Position numbers and translations under genes: made by a program. From Chlorops oryzae (taxonomy: Eukaryota; Arthropoda; Insecta; Diptera; Chloropidae): DNA of 64,000 bases. The DNA lies in contig CM035807.1 of the NCBI GenBank assembly GCA_020466095.1, forward strand, positions 37,850,135-37,914,134, in the 5' to 3' direction. Each line of letters starts with the position of its first letter. Position 1 is the first letter of the stretch. Below the pieces are notes generated by a model. The model was not told where the DNA came from and made no database searches. It was given only the letters and a program-made list of their open reading frames with translations. Below, piece by piece: positions 36,204 to 47,325 of the stretch.

Positions 36204-36805
36204 CCCGACACACTCTGTGTCAAGGGTATATTGCGTTTGTGTGGTTGTGTGTAACACCCAGAACCAGTCGAGATAGACCATACAAAATGTATATAGAAAT
36301 GATCAGCGTCACCAGGAGATTCGATTTAGACATGTCCGGCTGTCCGTCCGTCTGTCTGTCTGTTTGTATACAGTTATCTTATCGAAGGAGTTGAGCTATC
36401 TTGACAAAATTTGGTATGCGTGCTCACGGGGACATGAGTAAGAACAAGTTCGAGAATGGACCCGATCGGACCATTTTTAGGGGTACCTCCAGTACTAGGG
36501 TCTGTTACGAAAATCACAAAAACTGCTCTAAAATCGAAGTTTTTCATGATATTTTGATGAAACTTAGAATTTGAGCGTATATTTAAGCCTCAGATTAGAA
36601 TTGCAAAAAAAGTGGAAAAGTGGGCGTGGAAAAGGGACGGTTTTCATAAAGAAATTTGACAAAAGTTGGTATATGGGGCCCCTAATAGCCTTAAAAACCT
36701 CTTGAATATTCTCTTTTTGGGCGTGGTAAAAAAATTATTTAAACATGTGTCAGTGTCGGGTATTTTATTGTCAGGCTCGCCTGACTATAACACCCTTACT
36801 TGTTT
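36204..36805 (+). mobile_element. DINE-1-like family 1 copy, second half of inverted pair
   Basis: The 5' end CCCGACACACTCTGTGTCAA is joined directly to the preceding minus copy. It has a GTCT tract at 36343-36365 and a complete 3' hairpin end (TCAGGCTCGCCTGA...CCCTTACTTG) near 36800. Confidence 0.85.
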
Positions 36806-37422
36806 TTTGTTGATTTTATTTTTAAAACTGTTTTGTTTGCTTACAAATTTGTTTATGTATGCATTAGTTGATATTGAAATTTCTGTATTCACAACAACAT
36901 AATTGACATTTGGACGTACTCGGCACAACAGAAACCTCCCTGTTGTTTTAGTCGAGTTGTACTGGTTGTAGAACTGATATGACCTTATTAAATACACCTT
37001 GTTTCTTACAAAGCTTTAGTATTTCCTTAAATTTTTCTTAATGGCTCTGCCAATGTGTTATAAAAAGCAAAATAATATGCATAGTAGACCCCTGGGTTTG
37101 ACACATTTTCTAAATTTAATCCAAATTATTCGTCTCATATTTTCCAACGTTCATAACTTTCAACTCCTAAAGTTTTTTTTTATTGACATGGAAAGTAGAC
37201 AAAAATAACAGTGTGAAGGGCAACACATAACTGATACGAAGCAAACCTGATATTTTTATAAGAACTCTGGCACACCTGCATCCGCATGAAAATCCGCAAC
37301 GATGAATGCGAATAAGGATGCAGATTTTGAAATTCTTGCGGAAGCTTGCGGATGCGAATATTCGCAACACCCCAGACTCAAATAACTAATTTCACCGAGT
37401 TTCTCCGAGCATTTCACTTGAG

Positions 37423-38299
37423 TTTTTATACCCGACACACTCTGTGTCGAGGGTATATTGCGTTTGTGTGGTTGTGTGTAACACCCAGAACTAGTCGAGA
37501 TAGACCATACAAAATGTATATAGAAATGATCAGCGTCATCAGGAGATTCGATTTAGATATGTCCGTCCGTCTGTCTGTCCGTCTGTCTGTCCGTCCGTCT
37601 TTCCATCTGTCCGTCTGTCTGTCTGTATACAGTTTTCTTATCGAAGGAGTTGAGCTATCTTGAAGAAATTTGGTATGCGTGCTCACGGGGACATGAGTAA
37701 GAACAATTTGGAATGGACCCGATCGGACCATTTTTTGGGGTACCTCCAGTACTAGGGTCTGTTACAAAAATCACAAAAACTGCTCTAAAATCTAAGTTTT
37801 TCAAGGTATTTTGATGAAATTTGATATTTGCACATGCTTATAGGCAAGTAATATGATTTTCAAAAATTGAAAAAGTGGGCGTGACAGAAGGGCGTTTTTC
37901 GAAAATTGTCTCCTACACCCGAAATTCGAATGAAACTTGAACGAAAGTTGGCACTTATGCTTCCTTTGTAGCCATAAACATCCTCCAAAAAATTTTTCTT
38001 GATTGGTCCATTATTAAGGGTTCCCCCAGTACTAGGGTCTGTCACAAAAATCTCAAAACTGCTTCAAAATCGGACTTTTTCCAAATATTTCAATGAAACT
38101 TAGGATTTGAGCGTATATCTAAGCCTCCGATTAGGCGTGGCAAAGGGGCAGTTTTCATAAAGAAATTTAACAAAAGTCGGTGTATTGGGCACCTTATGGC
38201 CTTAAACACCTCTTGATATTAAAAATTATTTGAACACGTGTGTCTGTGTCGGGTATTCTGTTGTCAGGCTCGCCTGACTATAACACCCTTACTTGTTTA
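37423..38299 (+). mobile_element. DINE-1-like family 1, longest complete copy
   Basis: It has a complete 5' palindromic start, a GTCY tract (37562-37623) and two diverged central 'GTACCTCCAGTACTAGGGTC' blocks (one reads GTTCCCCCAGTACTAGGGTC). The 3' end is TCAGGCTCGCCTGA followed by CCCTTACTTG. It is the best local reference for the family (about 877 bp). Confidence 0.9.
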
Positions 38300-41200
38300 T
38301 TTTTCTTTTTAATTGTCTTAAGTTCTTAATGTTCTTAATGTATGTAATGTATTGTTTGGTAGATATATTCAGTAAGTTTTAAGAGGCACAAATTCTGGCG
38401 TATAAAGACTATTTGAGCGCATTAAGCGCTCTCCATAGTTATATTGTTTATAAGGAGTAAAGCAATTTGCGGGAATAATATTAATCTCATTGTTGTCTCA
38501 AAGTCGCGGTCTTTAGTTCAGCACTAATCAATTTCAATTCTCTTTGGAATGTATTAGAGACCAGGAATTGCATGGCCATGATGCACAGTGTGCCGAGTTC
38601 GACCAAAACTGAAAAAATTAAAGAGCAGTTTTTGGAGGTTTTGTTCTTGTAGATGCTCAGAGAATACTGGAATATGAAAATCATTGGTTTTCCTTTTTTA
38701 TCATTTGATTTGAACACAAATTATTTCATATGCGGGGGTTCAAATCGAAATATAAGTAAGTGTATATATAACAATCAATACCCAAGTAAATATTACTTAC
38801 ATATCAAACTGAAGTGTAAGCAATTTAAAATAATAAAAAAGTATTAATTTTATAAATTTGTATTATATACATAATATGGCTATTAAAATAATTTCTAAAT
38901 TATTGAAAAAATGCAAATTTTGCAGAATTTCAAAATTGGGGAAAAAAATTCACGAAAAAAAATCTCTTCCAAATTAGCCAATAAATATATGAATTACGCA
39001 CACTAATGTTTTCAATCAAATACACTAAAAAGGTTTTAATAAATATATGCAAAATATATCTTGTATGAAAAGAATATCCATAAAAAAAATTCGAAATCAA
39101 TGTGATTTCAATAGAAATTTCAGCTATTTCGAATTTTTTATGGGGATTCGATTTCTAGAGCATGCCTGAATATTCTTATGAAATAATATGGGTATTCATT
39201 CATACCTTGAACTTAGTGAACTTTGAGAACTTTTTAAACTGACGTCAAAACTTCCATGTATTTTAACAGTTAACGCAAAGAAGTTCTCAGACTTCACTCC
39301 TTCGAGGGTTTGAATGAATACCCATAATGTAAAAGAAATGCATGTAAAACAGGAAAAGAAAAAATTAGAATATTTGCAAAACCTGTGGAAACTTTAAAGA
39401 ATTTTTAAAAAATTATTGGGAAAAAAACATCGTAATATTAAAAAAAAATTGTCACAAAGATCGTTGCGGTTTTGAAGTTATACAAGATTTTGTAAAGGTT
39501 GAAAAAACTGCCGAATATGTACTTAAATCTTCGAAGCAAACATTTTCAAACGTATGAGATTGATGTAATTTGATACGACGAATTTGAGTATTTTTGTCAT
39601 CTTACATTTTTTTCTTTGGCAAGCCTAGATCGTTTTTTATTTTTTACACACTTAAATTGTACAAATAAATATAATTCAGCAGTTTTTTTGAAATTTTAAT
39701 ATGATTTTCAGAGGGTTCATAAGTGCTCTATTTGCCAACTTTGAGTGGGCACAAAAAGAAGGCTTGGCAGCATAGCCGTATATGTATGTATTTTCCAATT
39801 TTGGTGTACAACAGTAAGCTTTGTTTGAAATTTCAACTCTGTGGGTCCAAAATTGTGAATTTTTGGTCAACCAGTTAATGCTCGTGCTTGTTTCTTTTTA
39901 TGCTTACCTTCATGAGGTACCTTTTCAACTTGCAAAAACCGTAACAATTTTCACGTTGCGTAGATTTCTTTCCAATGCGAAAAATGTTGTAAAACCCAAA
40001 ACAGCTCACTTCTCGACTTTTGATTCACGCAAAGAGTGTCTTCATATGTATGTATGTATGTATGTATATGTATGAAATGTGAATGTACTGCATTTGTGCG
40101 TTTTCCCATGAATGTAGACAACCCAAGCAAAAAGTCACTAACAGAAACAGGATTCAAGTAATAAATTATAAAATTTGACATTTTCAGTTTCAGATCCGCT
40201 GCAGGCTGCTTGCTGCTTGCTGCTTGTACAACAAAAAGTTGTTCTTGCTACAGTCGGCAGTGCAAGTAAAGTTATGTACGAAGTACTGTAGTTAGTGGAA
40301 ATAAATATCATCGGAGCAGCAATGGACTAAAAGGACGAAGCAGAAAAAGGACTCACGCTGGTTGCGTTTTCCAACTCATGCTGCTTTCAACCATTTGTGC
40401 ATCCAAAAAAATGCATTCGCAGGCGTTGTGTCCGTACAGATGTTGGTGTAGTTTCCTATCTGGCAGAGATAAAAAGTATTGAAGCTCATGCGTACTGAAA
40501 ATGCCTTTTCAACTTAGATATATTCCAATTTAACTGGTACATTTGAACACGGAATTTATTACATGAAATTTATGTTATCAATGTTTCGCTTTTTCGGAGA
40601 CATTTTTTGACACGGGCGTTTTAGTTATTCGATTACGATATATATCGCTTATTGTTGGTCCTTTAATCTATAAAATAGCCAAATTATGAATTTGAATTGC
40701 TCTTCCTTTTATTCTATTGCATCCTCAAGTCCTTTTAACCCACATTTAGGGAAATCTTGTATGTATTCCCGTAAGAGGCACCTGCATAATTATATTTTCT
40801 GTTGCATAAGGCGGGCCCACAATTTGTCTGAACGCACAATGAGTAAACGGCAATTGTTAAACAGCAGACACTCACACAAAATAAACACTCACCAAAGTTA
40901 ATTCTACGGAAAAGTTAACTAGGCTTCTGGCCCCACAGCGAACCCTGATAAGTAAATATTTTTGTTTACCTTTCTTAGCAGTTTTTTACGCTTTTGTTTT
41001 TGGATTTTTTCTTCCGTTTTGATACATTTTGTGTCAATTTTGTGTCAATTTTCGCTGTTCGAATCTTCGCAAGAACCACTATGAAGTATATATGTAAGTG
41101 CTTCCAAAAAGACCTTTGCAGATGTTGTTGAATTCGGTTTGACATGTTGCTTGGCGTTAGCGCACGGATTGTTTGATGTCATCATATCAATGCCAAAAAA

Positions 41201-41790
41201 ACCATAAACGAAAAAATTGTCAATCGTCGAAAAATGTACCATCTTAAACAAATGGTGGAGCAAGACGTTCCGGCTAATCAATTAGCCATGGAATTTGGAC
41301 TTTTTAAACCGGCATAGCAATGAAAAAAATACTTTTATCCCATTATGTCCTTAAAAACTTAACAAATCACAAATCACAAATCAAAATTTTGAGATTTTCT
41401 AATGTATTCCTCACATTTGATCATACATTTCGGTAAAACTCTTTTTCGAGACGAATTTACCCTTGCCCCTTAAAGGATAAAAAGCTACAGGCAAAGAGAG
41501 ATAATATGTAGTTTTAAGCCATTGAATTTCTTTTCTGAGGTGCAAAAATACAAGCGAAAATATTTTCAATTTCACACATCATCCATAAGTACGTGTGATT
41601 ATGCATGTTCATGTGGGAATACTCATGCACTTCTTTCTTTCTCTGAGTGCAGAGTCGAAGCAGCGTCTATGAAGAACAAAGTTAGGCAGCGAAACTCATT
41701 GACAAGCAGAAGAGGAAAGAGAATTGGTGATGACTTTATGGAAAACATTATTGGCATCAACCTGGACTCAAGATTTTGCGAGCGGTGGCG
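38300..41790. other. Gene-free stretch upstream of Ama
   Basis: No host gene recognised. It contains a palindromic element (39187-39326), a TATG microsatellite (about 40045-40072) and TGCTTGC reiterations near 40210. The minus-strand frame at 38487-38717 has some hydrophobic segments but no family I can name. Confidence 0.35.
39187..39326. mobile_element. Short palindromic MITE
   Basis: TATGGGTATTCATTCATACC at the left pairs with TTTGAATGAATACCCATA at the right. Pairing extends inward through GTGAAC..GAGAACTT. It is 140 bp and could fold almost end to end. Confidence 0.6.
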
Positions 41791-41794
41791 ATGA

Positions 41795-41800
41795 TCAGTT
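41795..41800 (+). promoter_or_regulatory. Ama: Possible Inr of Ama
   Basis: TCAGTT matches the insect initiator consensus TCAKTY about 96 nt before the ATG. No TATA box or clear DPE accompanies it. Confidence 0.3.
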
Positions 41801-41892
41801 GAATTTCAGACGCGTCGAAGTACGCTTCAACGTTTTGTGTGCGGGTTGGCATTGGCAACCTTAAAAATAAAAGGATTACGCCGGTAACCAGG

Positions 41893-43591
41893 ATGAAATT
41901 GAGTTTAGTTCTACAGTGGAGTGTTTTGTCATGCACGGCAATTGTCTTATTATTATTGACCAATGCCCAAGACGCTGGGACTGTTATTAGCTCCATTTCG
42001 AATGATAAAATAGCCGACGTTGGTGACACTGTCGAATTTAATTGCACAGTCGAAGACCTTGTGACCTGTCTGTAATTTGGCAAAAACTAGCAACACCAGT
42101 AGTTTTGTCTATGCGTGGATATCTTAACTTCAATGATCCTCGCTATACTATTACGGAAACAATAGAAGGAAACAGCTCAATATACACATTTAAAATTTCG
42201 GATATCGAAATGATGGATATACGAGTATCGCGTGAGTATTTCCTTAACGCACACAATCGAAATACCACTGTCGCTATCAATCAAACATCCACCGATTATT
42301 TCTGACGAATTTACCACCGACACCGTTATTGTTCCAGAGGGCGAAGATCTTGTTGGGAAATGTCATGCGGACGGCTTTCCAAAGCCCGTTATTTCATGGA
42401 TTCGCGCTAGAAACTTTCTTTCTCCAATCGGGGGTCAAATTTTGTATGGACCAATTGCGCCTGAGAATGCGCGTCGCATTGCTCGAGGAGAGTATTATTG
42501 CATTGCCGATAACGGTGTCGGTCGGCTAGATAAGCGCTTATTGCGTTTAGAGGTTGAATTCGCACCGGATACATCAGTTGAAAAGCCCAACGTCATACAA
42601 AATGGCAGAACTTTAACTGCTCGATTGGAGTGCAAGATTCAAGGCCAACCCCCGCCAAAAGTTTATTGGAAGGATTATTATATCCGACAGACTCTGTGTC
42701 GGGGGTAAATTGATTTTGTTCATACTTCTGTGAAGTTCACAACCATTCGAGATAGACCATCCAAAATATTTATAAAATATTATATAAGATATTTATAAAA
42801 TTGCTCATTTAAGTGTCGCGTCCGTTTTGAAATGCCCATATAGAAATGATCAGTGTGACCAGGAGACTGATTTAGCCATGTTCGTCAGTTCTTCTGTCTG
42901 TCAGTCTGATCGTATGCAAATTTCTTGGAGAACTTATGGTGTCTTGACGAAAATTGTAATGCGTATTGCCAGTGAAATTATTGAAAACAAATTCGTGAAT
43001 GGGCATGATCGCACCATTTCAAGGAATACCTTCAATATTACGGTATGTTAAAAAAAATCGTTTCAAAATCTTAAATTTTGCCGATATATTTCTCAAATTT
43101 GAAATTTACTGTCATTGGATAAATTTGTTGTACAAGCAAAACTATTCAAAGAGATATAGCTGTTCATTTATGTGTGTCGGGTATTGTGTAACTGGATTTA
43201 TTCGTTTACTTGTTATGCTTGGCGAAGAAGTACATTTTTATTATTTTTAGTTTTAATTCCAGAAAACGTATCCTCATTTCAATGGCTTTGATTTAAGTCA
43301 ATTTTTGCGCTTTCAATATTGTTTTTTAATTTTAGATATTTGAAAATGATCAAAGTTTAACTTCATATTTTCCGTAGGATTTACAAAGATCAGATATTAG
43401 ATGAAAGTTCGAAGTATCTGCTGCTCAACGCCACTGCCTTGCCTGAAGTAACAAATTATGTGCTGCAAATTGCCAATATTTCAGAAGAGCATACCGGAAT
43501 ATATAACTGCAATTCCAAGAATAAAATGGAAGAGTCCTCCGGGCGGATTGTTATGGGCAAGTCTTATGTCCCTTTTCGGCAATCGGAATAA
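41893..43591 (+). pseudogene. Ama: Amalgam-like three-Ig protein gene, disrupted
   Basis: The ATG at 41893 opens a signal peptide (MKLSLVLQWSVLSCTAIVLL...), followed by Ig domain 1 (VEFNCTVED; SVIWQK), Ig 2 (KCHADGFPKPVISW...GEYYCIADNGVG) and Ig 3 (LECKIQGQPPPKVYW...GIYNCNSKNKM), ending at the TAA 43589-43591. Order and motifs are those of Drosophila Amalgam, the secreted Neurotactin ligand encoded in the Antennapedia complex. As written the gene is broken. The frame changes at about 42060-42066 (one base lost before SVIWQK; an in-frame TAA follows at 42073-42075). It changes back near 42220-42235, where the second Ig 1 cysteine codon reads Tyr (GAGTATCGC). A DINE-1-like element sits in Ig 3 at 42679-43213, followed by about 160 bp of extra sequence before coding resumes near 43378. 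An intron carrying the element is possible (TTTCCGTAG precedes the resumption), but no good donor is visible. A second intact copy elsewhere cannot be excluded. Confidence 0.85.
42679..43213 (+). mobile_element. DINE-1-like family 1 copy inside Ama
   Basis: It has a diverged 5' end (TATATCCGACAGACTCTGTG with GTCGGGGGTA), a reduced GTCT-like tract (42893-42905) and a 3' end GTGTCGGGTATTGTG...TTTACTTG at 43212. The usual 3' hairpin is degenerate. It is older than the other copies by divergence. Confidence 0.8.
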
Positions 43592-44546
43592 ATCTCACAT
43601 ACCACGTCAATTGCTCTTCATAGGGAATTGCCGCTCATTGTGCTCTATAAAGTGTCTTTTATTCATAATTGATAATTTAAAATGCAACTTCAAATGTTAT
43701 GTTTGACAAATTTATTCTTATCATATCGTTAATATCAATTAAATTTAATTGAGAAAAAAAAGGGAAAACACGAGCATTGGGTAAATGATTGACATGTACA
43801 TACCGTGGCATATCGGTCGTCGCGCACTCAATTATACGCAATTGCGCTTAACCGGACAGCGAGCCCCGATTAACTAGATTTATGCTAGTGCAGAGCCAAA
43901 GAGGAGTGTTTTACCTAATCGCTACTTAGATTATATATATACATATAATTTGCGACATATCTACGTGTAATGCATGCTGGTATGCGGATTTGCGATTGGC
44001 CGATTGCCTACCGGCATAAGCTACAACGACTAATCGTGTCTTTACTGTACATACATGCATATGAGACGATATCTCGCTGTGCATGGTAAAATAAAATAAA
44101 TACATACTTCTTTTGTCATGATGTGTAGAATTTATTTGGGATATTTTGACGGACAGCTGAACAAGTTTCAAACAGTATTTAAAGACAGAAAAATATTTGA
44201 GCAGATTTGAAAAACTTCTCTAGAAATTGCTTGTATTTTGTAATTGTTTTGTGAGTTATCTCTCAGCATTTAAATTTTTCAGATAGCTTTTAAATACTTT
44301 AGTTAAAAAAGTGTAAATACCAAATGCCAGATGTGCCAAATAAAGCCATTTACATATGTGTAAAAAGAATATCTTATGAATAACTTAAAAATTACTGGAA
44401 GGTGGGATTCCTTATGTGATACATTTCGCGTAGATTCTACATTATGTTTGTGCATTCGGGTGCAAATTACAGAAACACTCGAACTGGAATATTCATTAAT
44501 TTTTCTGTACATCATTTGGAAATTTCATTTTATTGCTTCGTCGTTC
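43592..44546. other. Gene-free stretch downstream of Ama
   Basis: No gene recognised. Confidence 0.35.
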
Positions 44547-45572
44547 TCTATAGGCCTGAAATCCACTATAGAGTTTTTTACATAGAGAAAAGAGTGTAGA
44601 GTGTAGAGTATCTACCTTTGCTGTGTACGTTGAAAACCGTCTCTACGATTCTACAGCTCTACGTTGTGCTGTTGTCGAAGTATTTAGAGCAGAGCTCTTC
44701 TATGTACTTTACGACTGCTTACACCGCAGAAGAATGTCTTCTCTATGACTCTACAGAAGAGAATATTGATTTTGGAGTGCATAAAGTACCCAGTAGCAAA
44801 TGGTTTCAGTCCTGAAATTAGTAAGCGAGTTAGTAATGCCTTGCGGGGCAGGAGACGCGGAATTTTTTTTACCTATGCGTGAGCTCTTACTGACTCATAC
44901 ACCATTTATTATAAAGTTAGCGTTGTATTCAGGGCTATTGGACTAACAAAACCTGAATACCTAAAACACAAATACGAAGCATCGGTGAACATATGTACAT
45001 TTTTTTGTATGCGTAGAAATTTTGTCAAATTACCAGGAAATTTTGTCGCCGCGAATCGTTGAGCATCGTGCAGTGGAATTTTATTATTGAAGTGATCTTT
45101 AAAGTGGTAAGGTAAATCAAAATAAATACTGCCAAATGCATTAAATAAAATAATTCCAATCTTATTCAAATTATATTTTTATTAGCAGAAGCCGTTGGAA
45201 AAGAAGGATACACTAAGGAGGAATATGTGCATGAAAATGGGGAAAACCGGACCTACAAAGCATCTGTAAGAGCTGAACAACTCATGCCACTGCTTCAGCG
45301 CGTCATTCAGTCCTGAATTTCCAATGACATTGCTGTGTTAAAATTCAGCGATGCGTTCAGCGGTCGCGCCCTCACTTGGGGTATTACCAACTCCCTTCCT
45401 AGCTATTACCATTTGCTACTGGGTGGTGGAGCACATAGTAAAGCTGTACTATGTCGGCGGCAGCTCTAGAATCTTAGAGACGGTCTTCAACGTACACAGC
45501 AAAGGTAGATTCGCTACACGCTGAACTATTTTCTCTACGTAAAAAACACTATAGTGGATTTTAGGCTTATAG
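44547..45572. mobile_element. Element with about 110-bp inverted ends
   Basis: The left arm 44547-44655 and right arm 45463-45572 are inverted copies sharing ATCCACTATAG, CTACCTTTGCTGTGTACGTT and CCGTCTCTA. The interior (about 45183-45465, plus) has a coding-like stretch with VGKEGYTKEEYVHENGENRT, then a stop, then SFSGRALTW-like sequence that I do not recognise. Confidence 0.55.
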
Positions 45573-45579
45573 CAAGTGT

Positions 45580-46920
45580 TAATAAGAACGAAGGGAATAT
45601 TACACTTCGTGTTATCAATCCTAATTGACGATTGCACCCGTTCATATAATTTTTTCTCCTTTTCTTGAAAATTCCAAAGATGTGTTGGAAAGAAAAATGT
45701 ATTTATATATTTATCTATTACCGCTTTAAGATCCAACATTTTTGAAAAAGTTTTGAACAAAAAATGTTGAATAATTGCAATGTGGAATCCGGTCTATGTT
45801 ACTGTTTTCAGTGAGCGTTTCTTAATTACTAACGATTAGGTACCTGTTCAGTGTTATAAAAATTAAAATAAAATTATGACCTTGCCGACTGGGATTTGTA
45901 GAAAGGGCAAAGAAAATTCGAAGCGTTTTATGACCTCAACTATCTATTTTATAGTTTGAATTTCCGGCTAAATGAATGCAGCATCCTTGAAACGGAATGG
46001 AATGCTTGAAATGCATACTGGATTTTTGTGTATTCTTAAATCGTTTTCCGTCTGCGCCATGTCAAAGAATGAGAGAAGGAGAGGTGAAAGCGACGTTATT
46101 GATTTTTTTACTTACTCTTGTGCTGGCTTAAGCACGTACGAGAATACATTGTCCAAATATAGCGTTTGCTCTGCACAGGGGTGGCTCATGACTGTTGAGC
46201 CCCTAGTTCGGGATAAATTTTCAGATTCATCCCTTATGCGAGCCCATTTGAAAATGGCTTTTGCATGGAACAGTTGAGTTTCTATCGTCAACGTATGGCT
46301 ACCAAAGGCTTCGCCAATATTCTTTTGTAGTTCAAAGCGTGCGCATTTACTACTTGCAAGCCATAGCATGTCGCTTGTGAGGTAAATCGATTTTTTTTTT
46401 TACAAAAATGGTCGCAGTATTTTCTTGAAAAGAGTGATGGAAATGTTCCACGTGCTTTCAGCTTTTCAAGATCTATCTTATGCGATAATTGGGATTGTTT
46501 TGGTAAAATTTTTGACACTATCTCTTCAAAGGTACAGAAGCACTCAATTAGACTTATAATATTGTATTGTTTTAATGATCCTCTTTTTCATCTTAATAAA
46601 ATGTGTTGAAATCGGAAACCTTTATCATACATATTTTCACATATGTACACGCAGAAGTCCTGAGCATTAAATACTTATGAGAAAATGAGCCCCTAGCTTG
46701 AGAGGAACGAATAAACAATAATAAATTATTAACTTTTGGAAAACTTAAGACTCTCAATTGCTAAAACGATGAATATTTTATAAATAGGTATCAGCTTATA
46801 CACTCGGAAAACGTAACCCTTATTCTTGAAAAAACCTTGTAAAACTTTTTCGGTGATAAAATCGGTTTAAGGTTCAAAGGCTTAAAAAAATTTATCACAA
46901 GTTTTTTCGTGCGTATATTT
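45580..46920. other. Gene-free stretch
   Basis: No supported gene. Minus-strand text at 46430-46500 (KIDLEKLKARGTFPSLF) faintly resembles that at 54040-54130 (AESARGTFSKYLYG), suggesting a shared unknown repeat. Confidence 0.3.
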
Positions 46921-47325
46921 GATAGTGTTGCAACGGATAGTGTATCCGGCTGGCTGCCAGACCATTTGGTTTTAAGCCATATTAAACGGCGTAGCAATGA
47001 TCCTGGGCGTTGCCGTTATGTAGAAAAAATTTCGAATGTTATTTTTTGACACAGAAGACTTTTTAGTAGTGCTTGTTTCGAGCGGTTGCACCGAACTGCA
47101 ATAAAAAATCTCTGAAAATGGAAATTTTCTGAGAAAATGTTTGTGAAACTGCATCCAGTTTCCTCCAATCGCTCCATTTGCAAATCTGCATTCGAAGTAC
47201 AAATACAATTTAGCAAATGATGAATGTGAGGTATCCGGCGGTCGGATATAGATGGTATTAGGCATCCGGCCGGATAGCAAAATTTAGGCCGGATAGTGGT
47301 CGGATATCCGTTGCAACTCTTTAAT
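46921..47325. mobile_element. hAT-like MITE (TAGTGTTGCAACGG ends)
   Basis: The left end TAGTGTTGCAACGGATA and the right end TATCCGTTGCAACTCT are inverted repeats. Flanks ATATTTGA and TAATTTGA are similar, as an 8-bp hAT duplication with a change would be. CCGGAT motifs recur internally. It is about 405 bp. Confidence 0.5.

Noticed and set aside
37346..37731. Opposed open frames of about 100 residues across the GTCT tract
   Set aside because: They recur in every DINE-1-like copy and reflect the repeat, not a gene.
42042..42305. Short intron explaining the first Ama frame change
   Set aside because: No GT-AG pair of workable length lies between VEDL and SVIWQK; a single-base loss is simpler.
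46288..46518. Gene shared with 53890-54165 on the minus strand
   Set aside because: Similarity is limited to a short ARGTF stretch; too weak to support a gene.
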